Shown: in pieces, positions 1 to 11,900 of the stretch
Position numbering within the stretch: position 1 is the first letter of the stretch
Layout of the letters: every line of letters starts with the position of its first letter
Assembly: GCA_030704615.1 (NCBI GenBank)
Contig: CM060734.1
Location: forward strand, 26,908,001 to 26,972,000
Direction of reading: 5' to 3'
DNA length: 64,000 nt
Source of the DNA: Takakia lepidozioides
Lineage: Eukaryota > Streptophyta > Takakiopsida > Takakiales > Takakiaceae
Program-made: the position numbers and the translations under genes
The notes under the pieces: model-generated
What the model was told of the DNA's origin: nothing
Databases searched by the model: none
Seen by the model: only the letters and a program-made list of their open reading frames with translations

Positions 1-2
1 TG

Positions 3-548
3 ACTTCATCGGTTGACATTGTCAAAACCTTTGAAACTCACTACAGTATCCTTGGCAGAACTTCTAGGTCTAACAGTGAGGGGTCTTCTGCTGAATGGAG
101 GGACACAGTTGGAAAAACTGTTCCTATGATTCAAAACAGCCCTGATGAACTGGAGTATATTTCAATGGCTTATAATGCTCCCATTAGTTCTTCTGAGATT
201 GTGGAAGCAATTGAACATTTAAATGGATATAAAGCTGGTGGACCTGATGGTATTGTCAACGAGCTTATCAAGCACGGTGGCGATCCCATGATAGAGGCCC
301 TAGTTCTCCTCTTTAACCTTATCTGGAAGACTGAAATGATCCCCTTTCGCTGGCGACAGGGGGTCATTGTCAATCTATACAAGAAGGGTGACAGAGAAGA
401 ACCGGGGAACTACCGTGGCATCACGCTCCTCAATGCTGTTGGCAAGACATTCTGCAGAGTTATAAGTACTCGTCTCGAGGTTGATCTGGAGTCTAGAGGT
501 TGTTTCCACGAAGGCCAAGCTGGCTTTCGGCGAAACAGGGGCTGTGTG
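3..548 (+). mobile_element. Non-LTR retrotransposon reverse transcriptase fragment (N-terminal half of RT)
   Basis: The frame is open from base 3 to the satellite junction with no stop, so this fragment is not visibly decayed; its true start lies outside the window. Visible RT landmarks in order are YKAGGPDGIVNELIK (finger region), a stretch around WRQGVIVNLYKKGDREEPGNY, RGITLLNAVGKTFCRVI, and HEGQAGFRRNRGC. These belong to the RT of non-LTR (LINE) elements that would copy the element RNA at a nicked target. The catalytic aspartates of the palm (the AFLDIQKAYD and YADD regions) are missing because the reading switches at about base 549 into satellite sequence. The track then reads a few satellite codons to a stop at 620, which are not part of the protein. 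The element clade cannot be settled from this piece. Confidence 0.85.
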
Positions 549-2029
549 TTCAAACATTGCGAGTGTTTTGGACTTACCTTGTCAGAGGTACATGTCGAGT
601 ATCAGGTCAATCGAAATTGATTCAAAGGGTGAACCCATCGTTCCATGTTCAAATGAATTTTTGATTGCTTTCAATCTTTGCGAGTGTGTTGGACATACCT
701 TGTCACATGCTCCTCTCAAGTATGAAGTCAATCAAAATTGATGAAAAGGGAGAACCCATCGTTCGGTGTTCAAATGATTTTTGATTGCTTTCAAACATTG
801 CGAGTGTGTTGGACTTACCTTGTCAGAGGTACGTGTCGAGTATCAGGTCAGTCGAAATTGATTGAAAGGGTGAACCCATCATTCGTTGTTCAAATGAATT
901 TTTGATTGCTTTCAATCTTTGCATGTGTGTTGGACATACCTTGTCACATTCTACTCTCAAGTATGAAGTCAATCAAAATTGATTGAAAGAACCCATCGTT
1001 CGATGTTCAAATGAATTTTTGCTTGCTTTCAAACATTGCGAGTGTGTTGGACATACCTTGTCAGAGGTACGTGTGGAGTATCAGGTCCATCGAAATTGAT
1101 TGAAAGGGTGAACCCATCGTTCGATGTTCAAATGAATTTTTGATTGCTTTCAATCTTTGCATGTGTGTTGGACATACCTTGTGACATGCTCTTCTCAAGT
1201 ATGAAGTCAATCAAAATTGATTGAAAGGGTGAAGCCATCGTTCGATGTTCAAATGATTTTTGATTGCTTTCAAACATTGCGAGTGTGTTGGACATACCTT
1301 GTCAGAGGTACGTGTCGAGTATCACGTCAATCCAAATTGATTCAAAGGGTGAACCCATCGTTCGATGTTCAAATGAAATTTTGATTGCTTTCAATCTTTG
1401 CGAGTGTGTTGGACATACCTTGTCACATGCTCCTCTCAAGTATGAAGTCAATCAAAATTGATTGAAAGGGTGAACCCATCGTTCGATGTTCAAATGATCT
1501 TTGATTGCTTTCAATCTTTGCGAGTGTGTTGGACATACCTTGTCAGAGGTACGTGTGGAGTATCAGGTCAATCGAAATTGATTCATAGGGTGAACCCATC
1601 GTTCGATGTTCAACTGAATTTTGATTGATTTCAATCTTTGCATGTGTGTTGGACATACCTTGTCACATGCTCCCTCAAATATGAAGTCAATCAAAATTGA
1701 TTGAAAGGGTGAACCCATCGTTCGATGTTCAAATGATTTTTGATTGCTTTCAAACATTGCGAGTGTGTCGGACATACCTTGTCAGAGGTACGTGTGGAGT
1801 ATCAGGTCAATCGAAATAGTTTCAAAGGGTGAACCCAACGTTCGATGTTCAAATCAATTTTGGATTGCTTTCAATCTTTGCATGTGTGTTGGACATACCT
1901 TGTCACATGCTCGTCTCAAATACGAAGTCAATCAAAATTGATTGAAAGGGTGAACCCATCGTTCGATGTTCAAATGATCTTTGATTGCTTTCACACAATG
2001 CGAGTGTGTTGGACATACCTTGTCAGAGC

Positions 2030-3780
2030 TACGTGTGGAGTATCAGGTCAATCGAAATTGATTGAAAGGGTGAACCCATCGTTCCATGTTGAAATGAATT
2101 TTTGATTGCTTTCAATCTTTGCATGTGTGTTGGACATACCTTGTCACATGCTCCTCTCAAGTATGAAGTCAATCAAAATTGATTGAAAGGGTGAACCCAT
2201 CGTTCGATGTTCAAATGAATTTTTGATTGCTTTCAATCTTTGCATGTGTGTTGGACATACATTGTCACATGCTCCTCTCAAGTATGAAGTCAATAAAAAT
2301 TGATTGAAAGGGTGAACCCATCGTTCGATGTTCAAATGATCTTTGATTGCTTTCAAACATTGCGAGTGTGTTGGACATACCTTGTCAGAGGTACGTGTGG
2401 AGTATCAGGTCAATCGAAATTGATTGAAAGGGTGAACCCATCGTTCCATGTTGAAATGAATTTTTGATTGCTTTCAATCTTTGCATGTGTGTTGGACATA
2501 CCTTGTCACATGCTCCTCTCAAGTATGAAGTCAATCAAAATTGATTGAAAGGGTGAAGCCATCGTTCGATGTTCAAATGATTTTTGATTGCTTTCAAACA
2601 TTGCGAGTGTGTTGGACATACCTTGTCAGAGGTACGTGTGGAGTATCAGGTCAGTCGAAATTGTACGAAACGGTGAACCCAACGTTCGATGTTCAAATGA
2701 ATTTTTGATTGCTTTCAATCTTTGCGAGTGTGTTGGACATACCTTGTCAGAGGTACGTGTGGAGTATCAGGTCAATCTAAATTGATTCAAAGGGTGAACC
2801 CATCGTTCGATGTTCAAATGAATTTTTGATTGCTTTCAATCTTTGCGAGTGTGTTGGACATACCTTGTCACATGCTCCTCTCAAGTATGAAGTCAATCAA
2901 AATTGATTGAAAGGGTGAACCCATCGTTCGATGTTCAAATGATCTTTGATTGCTTTCAAACATTGCGAGTGTGTTGGACATACCTTGTCACATGCTCCTC
3001 TCAAGTATGAAGTCAATCAAAATTGATTGAAAGGGTGAACCCATCATTCGATGTTCAAATGATCTTTGATTGCTTTCAATCTTTGCAAGTGTGTTGGACA
3101 TACCTTGTCAGAGGTACGTGTGGAGTATCAGGTCAATCGAAATTGATTCATAGGGTGAACCCATCGTTCGATGTTCAACTGAATTTTGATTGATTTCAAT
3201 CTTTGCGAGTGTGTTGGACATACCTTGTCACATTCTCCTCTCAAGTATGAAGTCAATCAAAATTGATTCAAAGGTGAACCCATCGTTCGATGTTCAAATG
3301 ATTTTTGATTGCTTTCAATCTTTGCGTGTGTGTTGGACATACCTTGTCAAAGGTACGTCTCGAGTATCAGGTCAATCGAAATTGATTCAAAGGGTGAACC
3401 CATCGTTCGATGTTCAAATAAATTTTGATTAATTTCAATCTTTGCGAGTGTGTTGGACATACGTTGTCACATGCTCCTCTCAAGTATGAAGTCAATCAAA
3501 ATTGATTGAAAGGGTGAACCCATCGTTCGATGTTCAAACGATCTTTGATTGCTTTCAAACATTGCGAGTGTGTTGGACATACCTTGTCACATGCTCCTCT
3601 CAAGTATGAAGTCAATCAAAATTGATTGAAAGGGTGAACCCATCGTACGATGTTCAAATGAATTTTTGATTGCTTTCAAACATTGCGACTGTGTTGGACA
3701 TACCTTGTCAGAGGTACGTGTTGAGTATCACGTCAATCGAAATTGATTCAAAAGGTGAACCCATCGTTTGATGTTGAAAT
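2030..3780 (+). repeat. Segment of the array duplicated at about 6370-8480 (kilobase-scale duplication)
   Basis: Rare variants appear in the same order in both places: ACATTGTCACATG, GTCAATAAAAATTG, GAAATTGTACGAAA, GATTCATAGGGTG followed by TTCAACTGAATTTTGATTGATT, and TTCAAATAAATTTTGATTAATT. The copies differ by a few monomers in length. Related segments recur elsewhere: 560-2300 resembles 19880-21650, and the AAGTAAGAAGTC variant marks 4447, 16069, 19207 and 22086. The array therefore has an order above the dimer, produced by unequal exchange or block duplication. Confidence 0.8.
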
Positions 3781-5065
3781 GAATTTTTCATTGCTTTCAA
3801 TATTTGCGAGTGTGTTGGACATACCTTGTCACATGCTCCTCTCAAGTATGAAGTCAATCAAAATTGATTGAAAGGGTGAACCCATCGTTCCATGTTCAAA
3901 AGATTTTTGATTGCTTTCAAACATTGCGAGTGTGTTGGACATACCTTGTCACATGCTCCTCTCAAGTATGAAGTCAATCAAAATTGATTGAAAGGGTGAA
4001 CCCATCGTACGATGTTCAAATGAATTTTTGATTGCTTTCAAACATTGCGAGTGTGTTGGACTTACCTTGTCAGAGGTACATGTTGAGTATCAGGTCAATC
4101 GAAATTGATTCAAAGGGTGAACCCATCGTTCCATGTTGAAATGAATTTTTGATTGCTTTCAATCTTTGCATGTGTGTTGGACATACCTTGTCACATGCTC
4201 CTCTCAAGTATGAAGTCAATCAAAATTGATTGAAAGGGTGAAGCCATCGTTCGATGTTCAAATGATTTTTGATTGCTTTCAAACATTGCGAGTGTGTTGG
4301 ACATACCTTGTCAGAGGTACGTGTGGAGTATCAGGTCAGTCGAAATTGTACGAAAGGGTGAACCCAACGTTCGATGTTCAAATGAATTTTTGATTGCTTT
4401 CAATCTTTGCGAGTGTGTTGGACATACCTTGTCACATGCTCCTCTCAAGTAAGAAGTCAATCAAAATTGATTGAAAGGGTGAAGCCATCGTTCGATGTTC
4501 AAATGATTTTTGATTGCTTTCAAACATTGCGAGTGTGTTGGACATACCTTGTCAGAGGTACGTGTGGAGTATCAGGTAAGTCGAAATTGTATGAAAGGGT
4601 GAACCCATCGTTCGATGTTCAAATGAATTTTTGATTGCTTTCAATCTTTGCATGTGTGTTGGACATACCTTGTCACATGCTCCTCTCAAGTATGAAGTCA
4701 ATCAAAATTGATTGAAAGGGTGAAGCCATCGTTCGATGTTCAAATGATTTTTTATTGCTTTCAAACATTGCGAGTGTGTTGGACATACCTTGTCAGAGGT
4801 ACGTGTGGAGTATCAGGTCAATCGAAATTGATTCAAAGGGTGAACCCATCGTTACATGTTCAAATGAATTTTTGATTGCTTCCAATCTTTGCATGTGTGT
4901 TGGACATACCTTGTCACATGCTCCTCTCAAGTATGAAGTCAATCAAAATTGATTGAAAGGGTGAACCCATCGTTCCATGTTCAAATGATTTTTGATTGCT
5001 TTCAAACATTGCGAGTGTGTTGGACATACCTTGTCACATGCTCCTCTCAAGTATGAAGTCAATCA

Positions 5066-5924
5066 ATTGACCTGATACTCCACACGTACCTCTGACAAGG
5101 TATGTCCAACACATTCGCAAAGATTGAAAGCAATCAAAAATCATTTGAACATCGAACGATGCGGTCACCCTTTCAATCAATTTTGATTGACGTGATACTC
5201 GACGCGTACCTCTTACAAGGTAAGTCCAACACACTCGCAATGTTTGAAAGCAATCAAAAATTCATTTGAACATCGAAGGATGGGTTCACCCTTTCAATCA
5301 ATTTTGATTGACTTCATACTTGAGATGAGCATGTGACAAGGTATGTCCAACACACATGCAAAGATTGAAAGCAATCAAAAATTCATTTCAACATGGAACG
5401 ATGGGTTCACCCTTTCAATCAATTTCGATTGACCTGATACTCCACACGTACCTCTGACAAGGTATGTCCAACACACTCGCAATGTTTGAAAGCAATCAAA
5501 GATCATTTGAACATCGAACGATGGGTTCACCCTTTCAATCAATTTTTATTGACTTCATACTTGAGAGGAGCATGTGACAATGTATGTCCAACACACATGC
5601 AAAGATTGAAAGCAATCAAAAATTCATTTGAACATCGAACGATGGGTTCACCCTTTCAATCAATTTTGATTGACTTCATACTTGAGAGGAGCATGTGACA
5701 AGGTATGTCCAACACACATGCAAAGATTGAAAGCAATCAAAAATTCATTTCAACATGGAACGATGGGTTCACCCTTTCAATCAATTTCGATTGACCTAAT
5801 ACTCCACACGTACCTCTGACAAGGTATGTCCAACACACTCGCAATGTTTGAAAGCAATCAAAGATCATTTGAACATCGAACGATGGGTTCATCCTTTCAA
5901 TCAATTTTTATTGACTTCATACTT
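5066..5924 (-). repeat. Inverted block of the satellite
   Basis: Within the otherwise uniformly oriented array, about 859 bp (roughly seven monomers) read in the opposite direction. The left junction falls in GAAGTCAATCAATTGACCTG near 5066 and the right one in TTCATACTTCTTGAAAGGG near 5924. The block carries the same private variants (ACATTGTCACATG and GTCAATAAAAATTG) as the forward segments near 2270-2300 and 6607-6640, so it is an inverted copy of that segment rather than an independent family. Confidence 0.93.
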
Positions 5925-8900
5925 CTTGAAAGGGTGAACCCATCGTACGATGTTCAAATGAATTTTTGATTGCTTTGAAACATTGCAAGTGTGTTGGACT
6001 TACCTTGTCAGAGGTACATGTTGAGTATCAGGTCAATCGAAATTGATTCAAAGGGTGAACCCATCGTACGATGTTCAAATGAATTTTTGATTGCTTTCAA
6101 ACATTGCGAGTGTGTTGGACTTACCTTGTCAGAGGTACATGTTGAGTATCAGGTCAATCAAAATTGATTCATAGGGTGAACCCATCGTTCCATGTTGAAA
6201 TAAATTTTTGATTGCTTTCAATCTTTGCATGTGTGTTGGACATACCTTGTCACATGCTCGTCTCAAATACGAAGTCAATCAAAATTGATTGAAAGGGTGA
6301 ACCCATCGTTCGATGTTCAAATGATCTTTGATTGCTTTCAAACAATGCGAGTGTGTTGGACATACCTTGTCAGAGGTACGTGTGGAGTATCAGGTCAATC
6401 GAAATTGATTGAAAGGGTGAACCCATCGTTCCATGTTGAAATGAATTTTTGATTGCTTTCAATCTTTGCATGTGTGTTGGACATACCTTGTCACATGCTC
6501 CTCTCAAGTATGAAGTCAATCAAAATTGATTGAAAGGGTGAACCCATCGTTCGATGTTCAAATGAATTTTTGATTGCTTTCAATCTTTGCATGTGTGTTG
6601 GACATACATTGTCACATGCTCCTCTCAAGTATGAAGTCAATAAAAATTGATTGAAAGGGTGAACCCATCGTTCGATGTTCAAATGATCTTTGATTGCTTT
6701 CAAACATTGCGAATGTGTTGGACATACCTTGTCAGAGGTACGTGTGGAGTATCAGGTCAATCGAAATTGATTGAAAGGGTGATCCCATCGTTCCATGTTG
6801 AAATGATTTTTGATTGCTTTCAATCTTTGCATGTGTGTTGGACATACCTTGTCACATGCTCCTCTCAAGTATGAAGTCAATCAAAATTGATTGAAAGGGT
6901 GAAGCCATCGTTCGATGTTCAAATGATTTTTGATTGCTTTCAAACATTGCGAGTGTGTTGGACATACCTTGTCAGAGGTACGTGTGGAGTATCAGGTCAG
7001 TCGAAATTGTACGAAAGGGTGAACCCAACGTTCGATGTTCAAATGAATTTTGGATTGCTTTCAATCTTTGCGAGTGTGTTGGACATACCTTGTCAGAGGT
7101 ACGTGTGGAGTATCAGGTCAATCTAAATTGATTCAAAGGGTGAACCCATCGTTCGATGTTCAAATGAATTTTTGATTGCTTTCAATCTTTGCATGTGTGT
7201 TGGACATACCTTGTCACATGCTCGTCTCAAATACGAAGTCAATCAAAATTGATTGAAAGGGTGAACTCATCGTTCGATGTTCAAATGATCTTTGATTGCT
7301 TTCAAACAATGCGAGTGTGTTGGACATACCTTGTCAGAGGTACGTGTGGAGTATCAGGTCAATCGAAATTGATTGAAAGGGTGAACCCATCGTTCCATGT
7401 TGAAATGAATTTTTGATTGCTTTCAATCTTTGCATGTGTGTTGGACATACCTTGTCACATGCTCCTCTCAAGTATGAAGTCAATCAAAATTGATTGAAAG
7501 GGTGAACCCATCGTTCGATGTTCAAATGAATTTTTGATTGCTTTCAATCTTTGCAAGTGTGTTGGACATACCTTGTCACATGCTCCTCTCAAGTATGAAG
7601 TCAATCAAAATTGATTGAAAGGGTGAACCCATCGTTCGATGTTCAAATGATCTTTGATTGCTTTCAAACATTGCGAGTGTGTTGGACATACCTTGTCACA
7701 TGCTCCTCTCAAGTATGAAGTCAATCAAAATTGATTGAAAGGGTGAACGCATCATTCGATGTTCAAATGATCTTTGATTGCTTTCAATCTATGCAAGTGT
7801 GTTGGACATACCTTGTCAGAGGTACGTGTGGAGTATCAGGTCAATCGAAATTGATTCATAGGGTGAACCCATCGTTCGATGTTCAACTGAATTTTGATTG
7901 ATTTCAATCTTTGCGAGTGTGTTGGACATACCTTGTCACATTCTCCTCTCAAGTATGAAGTCAATCAAAATTGATTCAAAAGGTGAACCCATCGTTCGAT
8001 GTTCAAATGATTTTTGATTGCTTTCAATCTTTGCGTGTGTGTTGGACATACCTTGTCAGAGGTACGTCTCGAGTATCAGGTCAATCGAAATTGATTCAAA
8101 GGGTGAACCCATCGTTCGATGTTCAAATAAATTTTGATTAATTTCAATCTTTGCGAGTGTGTTGGACATACGTTGTCACATGCTCCTCTCAAGTATGAAG
8201 TCAATCAAAATTGATTGAAAGGGTGAACCCATCGTTCGATGTTCAAAGGATCTTTGATTGCTTTCAAACATTGCGAGTGTGTTGGACATACCTTGTCACA
8301 TGCTCCTCTCAAGTATGAAGTCAATCAAAATTGATTGAAAGGGTGAACCCATCGTACGATGTTCAAATGAATTTTTGATTGCTTTCAAACATTGCGAGTG
8401 TGTTGGACATACCTTGTCAGAGGTACGTGTTGAGTATCACGTCAATCGAAATTGATTCAAAGGTGAACCCATCGTTTGATGTTGAATGAATTTTTCATTG
8501 CTTTCAATTTTGCGGTGTGTTGGACATACCTTGTCACATGCTCCTCTCAAGTATGAAGTCAATCAAAATTGATTGAAAGGGTGAACCCATCGTTCGATGT
8601 TCAAATGATTTTTGATTGCTTTCAAACATTGCGAGTGTGTTGGACATACCTTGTCACATGCTCCTCTCAAGTATGAAGTCAATCAAAATTGATTGAAAGG
8701 GTGAACCCATCGTACGATGTTCAAATGAATTTTTGATTGCTTTCAAACATTGCGAGTGTGTTGGACTTACCTTGTCAGAGTACATGTCGAGTATCAGGTC
8801 AATCGAAATTGATTCAAAGGGTGAACCCATCGTTCGATGTTCAAATGAATTTTTGATTGCTTTCACAATCTTTGCATGTGTGTTGGACATACCTTGTCAC

Positions 8901-11900
8901 ATGCTCCTCTCAAGTATGAAGTCATCAAAATTGATTGAAAGGGTGAACCCATCGTCGATGTTCAAATGATCTTTGATTGCTTTCAATCTTTGCGAGTGTG
9001 TTGGACATACCTTGTCACATGCTCCTCTCAAGTATGAAGTCAATCAAAATTGATTGAAAGGGTGAACCCATCGTTCGATGTTCAAATGATTTTTTGATTG
9101 CTTTCAAACATTGCGAGTGTGTTGGACATACCTTGTCAGAGTACGTGTGGAGTATCAGGTCAATCGAAATTGATTGAAAGGGTGAACCCATCGTTCGATG
9201 TTCAAATGAATTTTTGATTGCTTTCAATCTTTGCAGTGTGTTGGACATACCTTGTCACATGCTCCTCTCAAGTATGAAGTCAATCAAAATTGATTGAAAG
9301 GGTGAACCCATCGTTCGATGTTCAAATGATTTTTGATTGCTTTCAAACATTGCGAGTGTGTTGGACATACCTTGTCACATGCTACTCTCAAGTATGAAGT
9401 CAATCAAATTGATTGAAAGGGTGAACCCATCGTTCGATGTTCAAATGATCTTTGATTGCTTTCAAACATTGCGAGTGTGTTGGACTTACCTTGTCAGAGG
9501 TACGTGTCGAGTATCACGTCAATCGAAATTGATTCAAAGGGTGAACCCATCGTTCGATGTTCAAATGAATTTTTGATTGCTTTCAATCTTTGCGAGTGTG
9601 TTGGACATACCTTGTCACATGCTCCTCTCAAGTATGAAGTCAATCAAAATTGATTGAAAGGGTGAACCCATCGTTCGATGTTCAAATGATTTTTGATTGC
9701 TCTCAACATTGCGAGTGTGTTGGACATACCTTGTCAGAGGTACGTGTGGAGTACAGGTCAATCGAAATTGATTGAAAGGGTGAACCCAACGTTCGATGTT
9801 CAAATGAATTTTTGATTGCTTTCAATCTTTGCGAGTGTGTTGGACATACCTTGTCAGAGGTACGTGAGAAGTATCAGGTCAATCAAATTGATTGCAAAGG
9901 GTGAACCCATTGTTCGATGTTCAAATGATTTTTGATTAATTTCAATCTTTGCGAGTGTGTTGGACATACCTTGTCACATGCTCTTCTCAAGGATGAAGTC
10001 AATCAAAATTGATTGAAAGGGTGAACCCATCGTTCGATGTTCAAATGATCTTTGATTGCTTTCAAACATTGCGAGTGTGTTGGACATACCTTGTCAGAGG
10101 TACTGTCGAGTATCAGGTCAATCGAAATTGATTCAAAGGGTGAACCCATCGTTCGATGTTCAAATGAATTCTTGATTGCTTTCAATCTTTGCGAGTGTGT
10201 TGGACATACCTGGTCACATGCTCCTCTCAAGTATGAAGTCAATCAAAATTGATTGAAAGGGTGAACCCATCGTTCGATGTTCAAATGAATTTTGATTGCT
10301 TTCAAACATTGCGAGTGTGTTGGACTTACCTTGTCAGAGGTACGTGTCGAGTATCACGTCAATCAAATTGATTGAAAGGGTGACCCATCGTTCGATGTTC
10401 AAATGATTTTTGATTGCTTTCATCTTTGCGAATGTGTTGGACATACCTTGTCAGAGGTACGTGTGGAGTATCAGGTCAATCTAAATTGATTCAAAGGGTG
10501 AACCCATCGTTCGATGTTCAAATGAATTTTTGATTGCTTTCAATCTTTGCGAGTGTGTTTGACATACCTTGTCACATGCTCCTCTCAAGTATGAAGTCAA
10601 TCAAATTGATTGAAAGGGTGAACCATCGTTCGATGTTCAAATGATCTTTGATTGCTTTCAAACATTGCGAGTGTGTTGGACATACCTTGTCACATGCTCC
10701 TCTCAAGTATGAAGTCAATCAAAATTGATTGAAAGGGTGAACCCATCGTTCGATGTTCAAATGATCTTTGATTGCTTTCAATCTTTGCGAGTGTGTTGGA
10801 CATACCTTGTCAGAGGTACGTGTGGAGTATCAGGTCAATCGAAATTGATTGAAAGGGTGAACCCATCGTTCGATGTTCAAATGAATTTTTGATTGCTTTC
10901 AATCTTTGCGAGTGTGTTGGACATACCTTGTCACATGCTCCTCTCAAGTATGAAGTCAATCAAAATTGATTGAAAGGGTGAACCCATCGTTCGATGTTCA
11001 AATGATTTTTGATTGCTTTCAAACATTGCGAGTGTGTTGGACATACCTTGTCAGAGGTACGTGTCGAGTATCAGGTCAATCGAAATTGATTCAAAGGGTG
11101 AACCCATCGTTCGATGTTCAAATGAATTTTTGATTGCTTTCAATCTTTGCGAGTGTGTTGGACATACCTTGTCACATGCTCCTCTCAAGTATGAAGTCAA
11201 TCAAAATTGATTGAAAGGGTGAACCCATCGTTCGATGTTCAAATGATTTTGATTGCTTTCAAACATTGCGAGTGTGTTGGACTTACCTTGTCAGAGTTAC
11301 GTGTCGAGTATCAGGTCAATCGAAATTGATTGAAAGGGTGAACCCATCGTTCGATGTTCAAATGAATTTTTGATTGCTTTCAATCTTTGCGAGTGTGTTG
11401 GACATACCTTGTCACATGCTACTCTCAAGTATGAAGTCAATCAAATTGATTGAAAGGGTGAACCCATCGTTCGATGTTCAAATGAATTTTGATTGCTTTC
11501 AAACATTTGCGAGTGTGTTGGACATACCTTGTCAGAGGTACGTGTGGAGTATCAGGTCAATCGAATTGATTGAAAGGGTGAACCCATCGTTCGATGTTCA
11601 AATGAATTTTTGATTGCTTTCAATCTTTGCGAGTGTGTTGGACATACCTTGTTCATGCTCCTCTCAAGTATGAAGTCAATCAAAATTGATTGAAAGGGTG
11701 AACCCATCGTTCGATGTTCAAATGATTTTTGATTGCTTTCAAACATTGCGAGTGTGTTGGACATACCTTGTCAGAGGTACGTGTCGAGTATCACGTCAAT
11801 CGAAATTGATTCAAAGGGTGAACCCATCGTTCGATGTTCAAATGAATTTTTGATTGCTTTCAATCTTTGCGAGTGTGTTGGACATACCTTGTCACATGCT

